In this document: in pieces, positions 16,650 through 23,747 of the stretch | Position numbering within the stretch: position 1 is the stretch's first letter | Layout: every line of letters starts with the position of its first letter | Origin: Cohnella silvisoli | GTDB lineage: Bacteria; Bacillota; Bacilli; Paenibacillales; Paenibacillaceae | Assembly (NCBI RefSeq): GCF_021190915.1 | Contig: NZ_JAIOAP010000012.1 | Coordinates: 62,001-126,000, forward strand | Reading direction: 5' to 3' | DNA length: 64,000 bases | Made by a program: the position numbers and the translations under genes | The notes under the pieces: generated by a model | The model's database searches: none | The model's input: the letters and a program-made list of their open reading frames with translations, nothing else | What the model was told of the DNA's origin: nothing

Positions 16650-16680
16650 AGAGCCCGTCATAATCGGCGGGCTTCTCTAA
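16650..16680 (+). terminator. Possible terminator after the cargo gene
   Basis: GAAGAGCCCG can pair with CGGGCTTCTC around a 10-nt loop with one mismatch, directly after the stop codon at 16645. The T-run is weak (CTTCTC), so efficiency is uncertain. Confidence 0.4.
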
Positions 16681-16695
16681 CTGGGGGCTGCCGAA

Positions 16696-16821
16696 ATGAT
16701 TCCACTCGTTACCACGCGCCAATTTTACCGGGCCGCGGCTATGCGTAAGCCGATTTACGTCACCTATGACGATGAATTAATCGGACCCAGCACGATCGAG
16801 GAGTTACGGACTATCACGTAA
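16696..16821 (+). CDS. Possible small protein, unknown
   Basis: A 41-codon frame (MIPLVTTRQFYRAAAMRK...) with CTGGGGG about 9 nt before the ATG, in the same direction as the preceding cargo gene. Codon use resembles phage genes. No family recognised; it may be chance. Confidence 0.4.
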   Translation: MIPLVTTRQFYRAAAMRKPIYVTYDDELIGPSTIEELRTIT

Positions 16822-16869
16822 AATTCCATAACGGTGAATACTTCGTCCGGTCGCAATGTGACTTTTACG

Positions 16870-17112
16870 TTAAACAAGCGCCGAAGCTCTGATAATATCC
16901 GCCATCTTAAACCGGTCTGACTCGACGGTAAATGTGCGCGTATACGGATCGACGCGCTCAACGACGCCGACGACTACGCACTCCTCGTACGGATCGTATA
17001 GGCGGAATTCTGCGGCCGTTTGCAGGCCGAGCGATTCCATGAGTACGCGCATGATTTCTTCTCGTTCCCGCGCATTGAGCTCCGGCCGTTCACCGTTCAA
17101 CTTATTCATCAT
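16870..17112 (-). CDS. YolD-like protein (SOS operon)
   Basis: 80 residues. The C-terminal part (FRLYDPYEECVVVGVVERVDPYTRTFTVESDRFKMADIIRA) matches the YolD pattern of a short beta-barrel with the final ADII segment. YolD proteins are encoded with Y-family polymerases and SOS genes in Bacillus; no polymerase is beside this one. It overlaps the upstream gene by 4 nt (ATGA) and so is in the LexA-controlled operon starting at 17303. Confidence 0.65.
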   Translation of the reverse strand: MMNKLNGERPELNAREREEIMRVLMESLGLQTAAEFRLYDPYEECVVVGVVERVDPYTRTFTVESDRFKMADIIRASALV

Positions 17113-17303
17113 ACCGCCTGCACCGCCAATATCCGGTCAACGACAAGCGTACGGAAGCCGCGCTTACTGACGTCGTACACGCGTGCTTTTCCGTTGTGAA
17201 TCGCGAACAGGTTTACGCGGCGCTGCGAAAATTTCCCGTTGGTGTCCACGTAAATTAGATCAACCGTGCGGCCGACGCATTTATTGATTGTTGCGTTACT
17301 CAT
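17109..17303 (-). CDS. Small basic protein, first gene of SOS operon
   Basis: 64 residues, MSNATINKCVGRTVDLIYVDTNG..., strand-rich with VNLFAIHNGKARVYDVSKRGFRTLVVDRILAVQ. The layout resembles small WYL-like folds, but this is only a resemblance. ATG start with CGGAGGGG upstream. It lies directly downstream of a promoter with two LexA-type boxes and is coupled to the YolD-like gene. Confidence 0.62.
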   Translation of the reverse strand: MSNATINKCVGRTVDLIYVDTNGKFSQRRVNLFAIHNGKARVYDVSKRGFRTLVVDRILAVQAV

Positions 17304-17321
17304 ACGATACCCCTCCGTTAT

Positions 17322-17367
17322 AGGAACGTTTGTTCTTATTATAACGGGAATGTGCGTTCTATTTCAA
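17322..17367 (-). promoter_or_regulatory. SOS promoter with two LexA boxes
   Basis: On the minus strand TTGAAA (17362..17367) and TATAAT (17338..17343) are 18 bp apart. A LexA box GAACGTTTGTTC lies at 17324..17335, directly after the -10, and a second, weaker one (GAATGTGCGTTC) at 17348..17359 lies in the spacer. Damage-inducible control of the two small downstream genes is expected. Confidence 0.8.
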
Positions 17368-17370
17368 GGG

Positions 17371-18222
17371 TCAAATTACGAAATCTACAAATTCCGGAGT
17401 CCGCAGCATACCCGCGCGAGTCCAATTACGGAAACGTACTCGAACATTTATACGCGGCTCAACGTAAACAAAGTCGTGATCCTCTCCCGTAACCAGTCCT
17501 TTCGCGACGCCGTAAAATGCCGCTCTATGTGCGGAGGGAACCGCGAACTCTAGGATTCCAACGTTCCTATCGCGATGCCGCAGCAACCATCCGAATTGAT
17601 CTTTTCGGTATCCTGCGATTCTAACCTCGGCGTACGTATAGTTGATAATTTTCAGCCAATTCTCGCTTTTTCCACCGACGTAGCGGCTCAATTTTTTCTT
17701 CGCGACAATTCCTTCGAGTTTCTTTTCCTCAATCGCCCGGAACATCGCTTTGCCCGCGCCTTCAACGTTTATAATAAGACTGAAATTCTTATTTTCAGCG
17801 AGCACTTGAAAAAGCACCGCTTTCCGCTCCATAAGCGTCAGACCACGCAGATCCTTGCCTTTATATCGTAGGATATCGAACGCGAAGAAGATAACGGGCT
17901 GTCGGTTGGTAGCCGCCTGAATCGTCATTGGCTTCCGCATCTTAAAACGCTTCTGAATCAACTCGAAATCGATCGATCCAGTTTCCGGATTTATACACGC
18001 GACCTCACCGTCCAAGACTACGTCAGAATTATCCTCGATCGGTACGTTATGCAACTCCGGGTATTGTCGAGTGACTTCGTTATTGTGGCGCGTATAGAGA
18101 CGGACAACTCCGTATTCGATCGAAAGTACCATACGGTGTCCGTCAATCTTTGGCTCAAATATATAACGCGCATCATCGAACGGCTTCTCCCGTTTTTCAA
18201 GTAGCATCGGCGCTAAAAACAT
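17371..18222 (-). CDS. ATP-dependent DNA ligase
   Basis: 283 residues. The nucleotidyltransferase motif I is EPKIDGHR (active Lys), motif III VLDGEVAC, motif IV EGIVAKKKL and motif V WLKI; a C-terminal OB domain follows (EVRIAGYRKDQFGWLL). The size fits small phage or LigD-type ligases. It seals nicks in phage DNA. The ATG at 18222 is chosen because GGAAGG lies 8 nt upstream; an in-frame GTG at 18231 overlaps the ribosome site. Confidence 0.9.
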   Translation of the reverse strand: MFLAPMLLEKREKPFDDARYIFEPKIDGHRMVLSIEYGVVRLYTRHNNEVTRQYPELHNVPIEDNSDVVLDGEVACINPETGSIDFELIQKRFKMRKPMTIQAATNRQPVIFFAFDILRYKGKDLRGLTLMERKAVLFQVLAENKNFSLIINVEGAGKAMFRAIEEKKLEGIVAKKKLSRYVGGKSENWLKIINYTYAEVRIAGYRKDQFGWLLRHRDRNVGILEFAVPSAHRAAFYGVAKGLVTGEDHDFVYVEPRINVRVRFRNWTRAGMLRTPEFVDFVI

Positions 18223-18236
18223 ACCGCACACCTTCC

Positions 18237-18256
18237 GTATATCAGCGTTGATATAC
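18237..18256. repeat. 20-bp inverted repeat before ligase
   Basis: GTATATCA-N4-TGATATAC, perfect arms, just upstream of the ligase ribosome site. The half-site GTTGATATA also occurs at 19672 and 23283 in other intergenic regions, suggesting an operator. Confidence 0.55.
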
Positions 18257-18351
18257 CGATTGTAGCACTCTGGAAAGCGAAGGGGTTCCGGTAAGTTTAT
18301 GCAATTTTGTGGAAAACTAGGGAGGAGTCATAAATTTATTTTATTCGTATC

Positions 18352-18398
18352 TTGATTATGCGCACTCAGCCGCATATAATGTGAGAACAAACGTTCCT
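18352..18398 (+). promoter_or_regulatory. SOS promoter for 18418 gene
   Basis: TTGATT (18352..18357), a 17-bp spacer and TATAAT (18375..18380), followed by a LexA box GAACAAACGTTC at 18385..18396 over the start point. The box is nearly the reverse complement of the one at 17324. Confidence 0.82.
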
Positions 18399-18417
18399 GT
18401 ACGGAGGAGAAAAACTC

Positions 18418-18840
18418 ATGAAGGTTGAGACTCAATTTACACAAGAGGAGATTATTTTGATCCGGGATTTCGTAATTCTGTCCCGCATGGCGGCGTTGGC
18501 CGTCCGCAGCAAAGAAGAAGTCGAACAATCGCGCAACACGTTTCGGGATCTTATCAGCCGGTTTCTAGACGTGTTCCTAAATGCGGTCAAAACGGATTTA
18601 ACGGAAACAAAAATCGCTATGAGTCGTGCGAATATTAACGTACTGGAGGAAAGTAATGACGAGGTTGCTTTCTACGTTAGACTTCGACGCCGTGGATACG
18701 AGGAGCGCTTCGGATTATTACGTGAAGATGCGCGTTCGGAAATAGGCGTTAGGTTAAAGAGATACGGGCGTCAGCTAGTAAACCCGAAGCCGGAACCGTT
18801 ATCGTCGGATGTACAATCCGCTCAGCCACTCGTACATTAA
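18418..18840 (+). CDS. SOS-controlled protein, unknown
   Basis: 140 residues on the plus strand, mainly helical: an N-terminal part (EEIILIRDFVILSRMAALAVRSKEEVEQSRN) then NVLEESNDEVAFYVRLRRRGYEERFGLL. No family recognised. GGAGG lies 9 nt before the ATG. The promoter is strong and covered by a LexA box, so it is expressed on DNA damage; an induction or anti-repression role is possible but is inference. Confidence 0.68.
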   Translation: MKVETQFTQEEIILIRDFVILSRMAALAVRSKEEVEQSRNTFRDLISRFLDVFLNAVKTDLTETKIAMSRANINVLEESNDEVAFYVRLRRRGYEERFGLLREDARSEIGVRLKRYGRQLVNPKPEPLSSDVQSAQPLVH

Positions 18841-18856
18841 AACGGAATTCCGCGAC

Positions 18857-18880
18857 AGGACGCGCTCGGCGTCCGTGTTT
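18857..18880 (+). terminator. Possible terminator after SOS gene
   Basis: Perfect GGACGC/GCGTCC stem with a 5-nt loop just after the stop; the following T-run (GTGTTTCG) is weak. Confidence 0.35.
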
Positions 18881-18916
18881 CGTCCGCTTCCGTAACGGAC
18901 TCATCAGGCGGTAATT

Positions 18917-19249
18917 TTAAAACCCGTACTTTCGTTCCATCGCGTAAGCTCGTTTCGTGGCTCGCGCGTCCTCCGTTGCGTCGCCGTCAATACGGTCGCG
19001 GTACATAATCCGCGCTATCTCGATCGCCTGCGACTCGTCCACGTTCTCCGGCAACTTTGTCGTATGTCCATCCGTTACGATCACGTACCACATCGCCCAT
19101 TCATTGCGCTCAAGCTCGCTATTATAACGGCGATCACGTTGGATGATTACGTTGACTTCCGTTTCATCGTCTAGAATCGCCGTCCACCGCGTATCCGGTT
19201 GTTCGAAGCCGTAGTCGTACGGCTCATCATCGTCATCGTATCGGTACAT
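18917..19249 (-). CDS. Hypothetical acidic protein
   Basis: 110 residues, starting with an acidic stretch MYRYDDDDEPYDYGFEQ, then a strand-rich part (RWTAILDDETEVNVIIQRDR... WAMWYVIVTDG) and a charged helix. No family recognised. GGAGG lies 8 nt before the ATG, and a perfect GGGAGC/GCTCCC hairpin precedes it, which could affect its translation. Confidence 0.65.
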   Translation of the reverse strand: MYRYDDDDEPYDYGFEQPDTRWTAILDDETEVNVIIQRDRRYNSELERNEWAMWYVIVTDGHTTKLPENVDESQAIEIARIMYRDRIDGDATEDARATKRAYAMERKYGF

Positions 19250-19286
19250 GCGTAAGGCCTCCGAAGGGAGCCGTAGCTCCCGCTTA

Positions 19287-19544
19287 TTAAATCATTTTGC
19301 GCGCTTCAAGACTCTGTTCCAAATCCTTTAGTTCATCAAATTTCTTTTCATATATTTCGTTGAACCCAACCGCTATAATCGGACTTCGAATTTCCAACGA
19401 ATAGAATTCTTCGATCGCTTCGACAAGGTTGTTGTACATTGCTACGAACAGTTTTCTATCGTAATCCCCACCTTCGCACTTCTTAAACGTCCTATTAAAG
19501 TGGATACTCAAGTGCGAAAGCTTTATTTTTGCACCTTGCGCCAT
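19287..19544 (-). CDS. Hypothetical small protein
   Basis: 85 residues, helical (MYNNLVEAIEEFYSLEIRS... KKFDELKDLEQSLEARKMI) with Lys-rich N-terminus. No family recognised. ATG start with GGGAGG upstream. Confidence 0.62.
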   Translation of the reverse strand: MAQGAKIKLSHLSIHFNRTFKKCEGGDYDRKLFVAMYNNLVEAIEEFYSLEIRSPIIAVGFNEIYEKKFDELKDLEQSLEARKMI

Positions 19545-19559
19545 CTCCGTAACCTCCCG

Positions 19560-19649
19560 TTAATTTTTCCGATTCCTGACCGCCATCACCAACGCAGCCA
19601 CCGCAACGATCGCCGCCAATCCCGTTATGATCCACGCCGCTATCAACAC
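19560..19649 (-). CDS. 29-residue membrane peptide, toxin-like
   Basis: Starts at a GTG with AAAGGAGG 7 nt upstream. The product is one hydrophobic helix (IAAWIITGLAAIVAVAALVMAV) with a basic tail RNRKN. Such short basic-tailed membrane peptides resemble type I toxins or phage membrane regulators. It is downstream of another peptide of the same build and of a plus-strand promoter in between. Confidence 0.6.
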   Translation of the reverse strand: MLIAAWIITGLAAIVAVAALVMAVRNRKN

Positions 19650-19672
19650 TCGCGTTCCTCCTTTCGTCTCCG

Positions 19673-19751
19673 TTGATATATCGCTAACCGTCGAGTATAA
19701 TATTCGGTAGAAGGCGGCCACTTTCGACCGCCCCGCTTACCTACCGTTTTT
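19673..19751 (+). ncRNA. Candidate antisense RNA with promoter
   Basis: TTGATA (19673..19678), 17-bp spacer, TATAAT (19696..19701), then a GGCGG/CCGCC hairpin inside CGGTAG/CTACCG and TTTTT at 19747..19751. The transcript of about 45 nt would be antisense to the mRNA stretch between two toxin-like peptides. Part of the outer stem may lie before the start point, so termination is less certain. Confidence 0.42.
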
Positions 19752-19777
19752 CCACCGGATACCCTGCGTCGTGAGCG

Positions 19778-19879
19778 CTAGGTATCTTTTCTTTTGCGGT
19801 TCATCCACGCCGTCACCGCGTTAAGTACCGCGATAGTAAGGTTGATGATTGCCGCAATCAGGAAGAATGTACTCGACAT
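19778..19879 (-). CDS. 33-residue membrane peptide, toxin-like
   Basis: MSSTFFLIAAIINLTIAVLN... with one membrane span and a basic C-terminus MNRKRKDT. AAAGGAG lies 9 nt before the ATG. It is the first gene behind the operator-controlled minus promoter at 19928. No family recognised; similar in build to small toxin or holin-like peptides. Confidence 0.6.
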   Translation of the reverse strand: MSSTFFLIAAIINLTIAVLNAVTAWMNRKRKDT

Positions 19880-19927
19880 GCTGTGAGCTCCTTTCCGCGA
19901 CTCGTTTACCGTGCCGCCTTACAACAT

Positions 19928-19992
19928 AATATATCATGACTCTTTTAACGAGTCAAGAACTATTTGACACTTTTTTCGTGTCGAGTTATATT
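19928..19992. promoter_or_regulatory. Divergent promoters with two 19-bp operators
   Basis: Minus promoter: TTGACT (19951..19956), 17 bp, TATATT (19928..19933). Plus promoter: TTGACA (19964..19969), 17 bp, TATATT (19987..19992). Palindromes TGACTC-N7-GAGTCA (19937..19955) and TGACAC-N7-GTGTCg (19965..19983) cover the two promoters. The adjacent XRE protein is the obvious ligand. Confidence 0.8.
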
Positions 19993-20011
19993 TATTTTGG
20001 GAGGTGGCCGA

Positions 20012-20221
20012 ATGAACTTAATCCGCTCAAACTTAAAACCGTTGGCAGACGCTCGCGGCGTATCTATACGAAAAATCGCGCAGGATATCGACTACCGCTT
20101 CGAAAGTGTACGAACAATGTACAATGACGAAATGGAACGTTATCCGCGCGATCTATTGGCGAAGCTTTGCGTTTATTTTGGCGTTACCGTGGCGGAGCTC
20201 CTTACACTAGTAGACGAGTGA
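20012..20221 (+). CDS. XRE-family Cro/C1-type regulator
   Basis: 69 residues: a single helix-turn-helix domain (IRSNLKPLADARGVSIRKIAQDIDYRFESVRTMYNDE... LAKLCVYFGVTVAELLTL). No dimerisation or cleavage domain, as in Cro-like proteins. ATG start with GGGAGG 7 nt upstream. It is expressed from the consensus plus promoter at 19964 and probably controls both divergent promoters. Its 3' end overlaps the convergent gene at 20207 by 15 nt. Confidence 0.8.
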   Translation: MNLIRSNLKPLADARGVSIRKIAQDIDYRFESVRTMYNDEMERYPRDLLAKLCVYFGVTVAELLTLVDE

Positions 20222-20845
20222 CAACACATCCCGCCACTTATCGCCAAGCCCGACGCACGTTACAAACGGCTCCGTCATATGCGTAACAATCCGCCCCGGC
20301 GCTATATCCCGCTTATATCGCGCAGCCCTTTCCGTGTTGCGTATTTTTGCGTTTGCATCGACGAAGCGATTTTCGTAGCCCGTCCGTTTCCTGCGTTTCG
20401 GTATGCGATAATCCCGGCCGTCCGTGCCGGTTTCTTCCGCAGCCTTAAGCGAAGTTTCACGGTCACGGCGGAGATCCAGTTGGCGGTCGCTGAAGAACGG
20501 ATAATCTTCGTGGGAGACTTTATACGGATTCGGGTCCGTAATTTCTTCGTTAAGCACAGCGTCCGTTAACCGATCGAGCAACGCGCCATCTAACGGAAGC
20601 GAGGCCGGCCGCTCCCCTTTACATCCGCGTTCGACCCACGTATCAATTGCCGCCTGATTAACGTCTGCATGCGCCCTAACGTAATCGTCCGCGATTCGTT
20701 CAATGAGCACCATCCGTTTTGTACGATCGTCAGTGTCGTAACCCACGCCACCGTAACCGAATCGTAAAGACTCGTTAGTTTTACGTTGCTTAATCGTAAT
20801 CTCTAATTCCACAACAAGTCGCGCGAATCTCTCTATATACGTCAA
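20207..20845 (-). CDS. Hypothetical phage protein
   Basis: 212 residues, charged, with a helical N-terminus (RFARLVVELEITIKQRKTNESLRFGYGG) and RIPKRRKRTGYENRF near the C-terminus. No family recognised. The TTG start overlaps the stop of the sigma-like gene (TTGA), indicating coupling. Confidence 0.6.
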   Translation of the reverse strand: MTYIERFARLVVELEITIKQRKTNESLRFGYGGVGYDTDDRTKRMVLIERIADDYVRAHADVNQAAIDTWVERGCKGERPASLPLDGALLDRLTDAVLNEEITDPNPYKVSHEDYPFFSDRQLDLRRDRETSLKAAEETGTDGRDYRIPKRRKRTGYENRFVDANAKIRNTERAARYKRDIAPGRIVTHMTEPFVTCVGLGDKWRDVLSLVY

Positions 20846-21231
20846 GCAACCGCATCCTCTCTAATCTCCGTTGTAATCTCGCTATACCCCCACCGTTTAA
20901 ATACCGCTGCGATCCGCTCAAGCGCAATGTCCGCGTACTCGCTTACGTTTTTCTGCGATATCCCCATAATCTGTGCGGCCGTCCCCTGAGTAAAGTCGAG
21001 CCCGTATAACCACGCGATGACCTCCGCCTGATTATTCGAAAGCTCGGCGGACTCGATCGCGCTATGCAAATCGATGAGTATGTCGGACGCCGCTGTATCT
21101 CCGCGAAAGCGTCGCGAGGCGATCGTATGGCGATCCCGTAATAGCGCCTTGACGCCGGCGACCGTATTAAGCGCGTATGTTTGCGTTAAAGCACGTTCGT
21201 CCTTCGCGACATCAATTTTAACGTGCCCCAT
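20842..21231 (-). CDS. Sigma-region-4-like regulator
   Basis: 129 residues. The C-terminal part (SNNQAEVIAWLYGLDFTQGTAAQIMGISQKNVSEYADIALERIAAVFKRWGY) is a sigma-70 region 4 type helix-turn-helix, as in ArpU-like late regulators. It may switch on late structural genes, but this is inferred from such proteins in other phages. ATG start with GGGAGG; it overlaps neighbours at both ends. Confidence 0.68.
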   Translation of the reverse strand: MGHVKIDVAKDERALTQTYALNTVAGVKALLRDRHTIASRRFRGDTAASDILIDLHSAIESAELSNNQAEVIAWLYGLDFTQGTAAQIMGISQKNVSEYADIALERIAAVFKRWGYSEITTEIREDAVA

Positions 21232-21580
21232 CCGATAACCTCCCGTCCCATTCGCTAAACGCTGCTTGAGCTTCGGCTATATCGCGGTCACGCTTCGCAA
21301 CCTCAACGCGTAACTCCGCCTCGTCTATAACAGCTTTGTCATAGTCCGCGATTACTTGCGCCGTTAACGCGATGAAGTCCGGGTTCTTCCAATCGTAGCC
21401 GTCATCGCGGTCATAACTACCGTGAAATATGCGCTTGAAGCGGAAGATGCGGCGACCCTTACGCTCAACGTATAATTTAACGTAAGCAACTCGCCCGAAC
21501 CACGAATCATCATCGTTATTACAATGTATCGTTACCCGAAATTCACGTCCGTCTTCCGTTGTTACCGGAAACTTCTTCAC
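21218..21580 (-). CDS. Hypothetical phage protein
   Basis: 120 residues from a GTG at 21580 that overlaps the methyltransferase stop (GTGA) and has GAGG 8 nt upstream. The sequence begins VKKFPVTTEDGREFRVTIHC and is strand-rich with a helical end (KRDRDIAEAQAAFSEWDGRL). No family recognised. Confidence 0.6.
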   Translation of the reverse strand: MKKFPVTTEDGREFRVTIHCNNDDDSWFGRVAYVKLYVERKGRRIFRFKRIFHGSYDRDDGYDWKNPDFIALTAQVIADYDKAVIDEAELRVEVAKRDRDIAEAQAAFSEWDGRLSDGAR

Positions 21581-22845
21581 GCCGCCACCTCTGTTATCGT
21601 TTCGGTAATTGTTGCGCTGCTTGTCCGCTCCAACTCCGCGTAATGTGACGCGACTATCCGGTCCTGCCAATCGAGGTCGAACGATGATTCAGGCGATCCG
21701 CCATCGACCGCTATATCCTCGCCGCGCCCGAGCGTAAGCACGTTCCAATAGGCGTACTCTCCGCGCTTCGTCCGCCATTCTTCGTGCGGAGGAACTCTAA
21801 CGCTAAACGCGTGAGTCTCACCTTTATGGGGCGCAATCGGGTCGCTATTCTCGCGTATCAACGTATCCGTAAACGCTTCGAGTAACTCGTCAAGCTGCGT
21901 CAAGCCGTCGTCCCACTTATCCGTAGACTTACCGTCCTTATCGTAGCCGATGTCCGTGATAACCGCGTGAAGCACCGGCGCTTGTCCTTCGTACCAAAAC
22001 ATAGTCGACTCGGACGGCTCCGATTGCACTACAGTATCGAGTACGAATCGGCCGCCGCCAGCTTGCGTATATTTTACGTGTACTTTACGTGCGTTTGGCG
22101 TCACTTTACGCAGAATATGGATGTCCGTTGATATCGTAGTCCCTACGTGTGCGAACGTGGTGCCGGGCAATTCTACGCTCGCTATGTGCCAACACGATTC
22201 CCGCGTGAGATCCCGTAGTTTAGCGCCAGCCGATGAAAAACCGATACCTTTCGGAAGCACGAGCGCAATGTATCCGCCGGGTTTGGCCGCCTTTATTGCG
22301 AGTTCAATGAACGCAAACTCCGACTTGCCACGAGCTCGTCTGGCCTTCTTCGTCAACGTCACGTAATCGTCCGGGAGCTCCTCCGCAGCAATATCGATGT
22401 TCACGCCATACGGAGGATTACCGATGACGAAATCATAGTAGTCGCGGCGATCATGCGTTAATGCGTCGCCCTGGATTACGTTGGCGGCCGAATACAATAG
22501 CGAAGCCACTCGCGCCGATGTGACGTCCAATTCCAACGCGGTAACTTCGGCTTCGGCGGGGACGTGTTCGAGAAATACTCCGGACCCGCATGACGGTTCT
22601 AGCCACGTTTGGCCGGCGCTAAATCCTCCGGACAAGCCGCGTAATGCCTCAACGATAAACCGCGCTACGTGCGTCGGAGTAAAGAACGCGCCCCCACTGT
22701 ATGCGTTCGGGATCAGGCCGCCCGCTGACGTATAGTTTTCGCGTAGGAACGATAAGTCGTCCGCCGTGATATCTGCGTCAGCCTTCGCAATAATCGCCAT
22801 CGAACGAACATTTCCGTCCCAACGTTTGCGATCGGCTTTCCCCAT
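21577..22845 (-). CDS. Class I DNA adenine methyltransferase (N6)
   Basis: 422 residues. SAM-binding motif I is WLEPSCGSGVFLEHV, acidic motif II region VTALELDV, catalytic motif IV FVIGNPPYG, and motif VIII region GGYIALVLPKG. FFTPTHVARFIVEAL before motif I is typical of N6 adenine methylases. It may protect phage DNA from host restriction. No nuclease gene is beside it. ATG start with AAAGGAG; it directly follows a second, shorter methyltransferase gene. Confidence 0.87.
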   Translation of the reverse strand: MGKADRKRWDGNVRSMAIIAKADADITADDLSFLRENYTSAGGLIPNAYSGGAFFTPTHVARFIVEALRGLSGGFSAGQTWLEPSCGSGVFLEHVPAEAEVTALELDVTSARVASLLYSAANVIQGDALTHDRRDYYDFVIGNPPYGVNIDIAAEELPDDYVTLTKKARRARGKSEFAFIELAIKAAKPGGYIALVLPKGIGFSSAGAKLRDLTRESCWHIASVELPGTTFAHVGTTISTDIHILRKVTPNARKVHVKYTQAGGGRFVLDTVVQSEPSESTMFWYEGQAPVLHAVITDIGYDKDGKSTDKWDDGLTQLDELLEAFTDTLIRENSDPIAPHKGETHAFSVRVPPHEEWRTKRGEYAYWNVLTLGRGEDIAVDGGSPESSFDLDWQDRIVASHYAELERTSSATITETITEVAA

Positions 22846-23307
22846 TTACGCCGCACTCCTTTCAGGCGCGTTTAATTGGGCCACCTCGTTAAGTAAGCGG
22901 CGGCCTTTTTGCGCGAAAATGATGTTTTCGTATTGACCCGCGTATGCTCTGAATAAATCGCCCATAGACCAATTATTTTTCATCCATATTAGCGAATTTT
23001 TTATGCTGAAATGCCGCTCAAGTAACGGTTGATGCTCCGGCACTTTATCCCACCGCGTGAACCAGTAAATGTGAGAGTTCGGCTTCAGAATGCGGTGAAT
23101 TTCGGCGATCACTTCCGCTAAAAAACCTGCGTTGTCTTTGCCGTCATTCGCGATTCCTTCCGTCGTACTAAGCGACGACACTTTCCGGAAATTACTATGG
23201 AAATCGATTCCGTACGGAGAATCGACTATCGCGACGTCAGCGTATTCGTCCGGCAAATCCCGCATCCCCTCGATACAGTCGCGTTGATATATCCGGTTTA
23301 ATTCGAT
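22846..23307 (-). CDS. DNA methyltransferase N4/N6, short (likely AUC start)
   Basis: Catalytic motif IV is AIVDSPYG, followed by the region ending NSHIYWFTRWDKVPEHQ and QYENIIFAQKGRRLLNE, as in N4/N6 methylases of the DPPY-first type. The C-terminal DPFxGSG SAM-binding motif is missing: the gene stops after about 150 residues. From the ATG at 23265 there are 139 residues, but the family's usual opening (ELNRIYQRDCIEGM) lies upstream. AGAGGGAG at 23317 points after 9 nt to an ATC at 23307, giving 153 residues. Confidence 0.78.
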   Translation of the reverse strand: MELNRIYQRDCIEGMRDLPDEYADVAIVDSPYGIDFHSNFRKVSSLSTTEGIANDGKDNAGFLAEVIAEIHRILKPNSHIYWFTRWDKVPEHQPLLERHFSIKNSLIWMKNNWSMGDLFRAYAGQYENIIFAQKGRRLLNEVAQLNAPERSAA

Positions 23308-23393
23308 TTTACATCGCTCCCTCTACATGTTATTCTTGGCATAAAAGCGCCAATTCGCGTTACATATACGTTAAATGATCGGAGTGTTATTAA

Positions 23394-23747
23394 ATGTCCG
23401 GAGAAACCGCCCCAAAACGTTATGACATCGTTCCAGTCCCCGTTATGACGTTATTCGTCGCAACAGACGCGCAAAAACGAATAAGCCTGTCCGCCGACGT
23501 CATGACGTTATTTAAGCTAGAACCGGGTCACCGCGTCGCGCTCGGTTACGTAGCGGATGAACGCGCGATTGCTATTCGCCAGACGCTACCTGTTGACCTT
23601 ACGGCCGCCACCGTAGACAAACGCGGTTACTTATCGGCACGGCCGTTCTTCAACAAAACGAGACTAGAGGCGGTCGGACGGCGGTATAACTACGCAACAA
23701 CACAGGATGATTGGCTCGTGTTCATTGCGGAGGAAGAGGCGCGATAA
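23394..23747 (+). CDS. Hypothetical plus-strand protein, AbrB-like features
   Basis: 117 residues. Two strand pairs (AQKRISLSADVMTLFKLEPGHRVALGYVADERAIAIRQ and VDKRGYLSARPFFNKTRLEAVG) look like AbrB-type swapped-hairpin repeats, but the match is weak. GGAG lies 9 nt before the ATG. It is divergent from the short methyltransferase and its 3' end overlaps the convergent Dam gene by 58 nt. Confidence 0.55.
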   Translation: MSGETAPKRYDIVPVPVMTLFVATDAQKRISLSADVMTLFKLEPGHRVALGYVADERAIAIRQTLPVDLTAATVDKRGYLSARPFFNKTRLEAVGRRYNYATTQDDWLVFIAEEEAR

